Below, piece by piece: positions 5,764-6,220 of a stretch of 6,220 nucleotides of DNA. The stretch lies in contig SWDL01000218.1 in NCBI GenBank assembly GCA_005116795.1, forward strand, positions 1-6,220, written 5' to 3'. Both the position numbers and the translations under genes were made by a program. How positions within the stretch are numbered: the stretch's first letter is position 1; every line of letters starts with the position of its first letter. This stretch comes from Nitrospira sp. GTDB taxonomy: Bacteria > Nitrospirota > Nitrospiria > Nitrospirales > Nitrospiraceae. The notes under the pieces are model-generated. The model was given only the letters and a program-made list of their open reading frames with translations. It did not search any database and was not told where the DNA came from.

Positions 5764-6220
5764 ATGGTTCCAACGAATATTTTCTTGACCCGCGGAGTCG
5801 GGGTCCACAAAGAGAAACTGGCTTCGTTCGAGCAAGCCTTGCGGTCGGCCGGCGTCGCCTACTGTAATCTCGTCAGCGTCTCGTCGATCCTGCCGCCGAA
5901 CTGCAAGATCATCCCGCGTTCACGAGGAGAAAAGCTGCTCCATCCTGGCGAAATTACCTTTTGTGTCATGGCGCGATCCGAGACGAATGAACGAAACCGC
6001 CTCATCTCGGCCTCGATCGGCTTGGCGGTCCCCACCGACCGGCACACCTATGGGTACTTGTCGGAACACCATTCCTACGGTGAAACGGACGAGGAGTCCG
6101 GTGAATACACGGAGGACTTGGCAGCCCAGATGTTGGCCACGACGCTCGGGGTGGAATTCGATCCCAACATTGCGTGGAAAGAGCGCGAGCAAGTCTTCAA
6201 GATGGCCGGCAAGATCGTCC
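5764..6220 (+). CDS. Pyruvoyl-dependent arginine decarboxylase (3' end outside window)
   Basis: The first 152 codons are present and the frame is open to the window edge. The protein is a pyruvoyl-dependent arginine decarboxylase (PvlArgDC), which converts arginine to agmatine and CO2, the first step of the agmatine route to putrescine. Members are made as a proenzyme that cleaves itself between two serines, and the second serine becomes the pyruvoyl group. That site is visible as LVSVSSILPPNCKIIP, with cleavage expected between Ser40 and Ser41. ISASIGLAVP (81-90) and GYLSEHH with Glu101 follow; Glu101 lines up with the catalytic Glu109 of the Methanococcus jannaschii enzyme. The C-terminal region (EYTEDLAAQMLATTLGVEFD) is typical of bacterial forms, which have about 180-195 residues, so some 30-40 residues probably lie beyond the edge. 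This is unrelated to the PLP-dependent SpeA. Together with the DHS-like gene upstream it points to polyamine synthesis. An agmatinase gene may follow. Confidence 0.92.
   Translation, partial: MVPTNIFLTRGVGVHKEKLASFEQALRSAGVAYCNLVSVSSILPPNCKIIPRSRGEKLLHPGEITFCVMARSETNERNRLISASIGLAVPTDRHTYGYLSEHHSYGETDEESGEYTEDLAAQMLATTLGVEFDPNIAWKEREQVFKMAGKIV

Noticed and set aside
5543..5788. Small open frame of 81 codons after the aldehyde dehydrogenase
   Set aside because: It overlaps the strong ribosome binding site and start of arginine decarboxylase and has no recognisable content.
1..6220. CRISPR array, tRNA, rRNA, insertion sequence or toxin-antitoxin pair
   Set aside because: No regularly spaced repeats, no RNA gene signatures, no transposase motifs and no small paired genes of such types were seen on either strand.

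Overview
The window is GC-rich and compactly coded, typical of a bacterial chromosome. A deoxyhypusine synthase-like (DHS-like) gene and a pyruvoyl-dependent arginine decarboxylase gene lie within 4 kb of each other. A degenerate motif resembling an intergenic element I associate with Nitrospira genomes (remembered, not searched) also occurs. Together these suggest Nitrospirota, probably Nitrospira or a relative. The lineage is an inference; no rRNA or other definitive marker is present.

Layout. One gene is on the minus strand: a complete RmlD-like NAD(P)-dependent short-chain reductase (9-860). A roughly 480-base intergenic region (861-1342) follows, holding a good sigma70-type promoter (1267-1295) for the plus-strand genes. 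Everything else reads on the plus strand: a DHS-like gene broken by an internal deletion (1343-2382); a stand-alone GGQ-domain release-factor-like protein (2471-2842); an exported DsbA-family thiol oxidoreductase (2993-3649); a small zinc-ribbon protein (3790-4077) closely followed by an aldehyde dehydrogenase (4106-5536); a 227-base gap; and the first 152 codons of pyruvoyl-dependent arginine decarboxylase (5764 to the window edge).

How the genes fit together. The clearest theme is polyamine synthesis. The decarboxylase makes agmatine from arginine. Bacterial DHS-like enzymes, in organisms lacking eIF5A, are thought to make homospermidine or related polyamines by aminobutyl transfer. The missing middle step, agmatine to putrescine (an agmatinase such as SpeB), is not in the window and could lie just downstream. 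The aldehyde dehydrogenase could act on aminoaldehydes, but nothing in its sequence proves this. The release-factor-like, DsbA-like and reductase genes look like ordinary housekeeping or accessory genes with no visible link to polyamines.

The most notable observation is the DHS-like gene. Both parts are well conserved, including the active-site lysine region, but about 20 residues are missing in the middle with a change of frame, exactly at a tandem CGCCAT hexamer. It is either a recently inactivated gene or a sequence/assembly error. I see no CRISPR array, tRNA, rRNA, insertion sequence or prophage gene, and no convincing new defence or mobile system.
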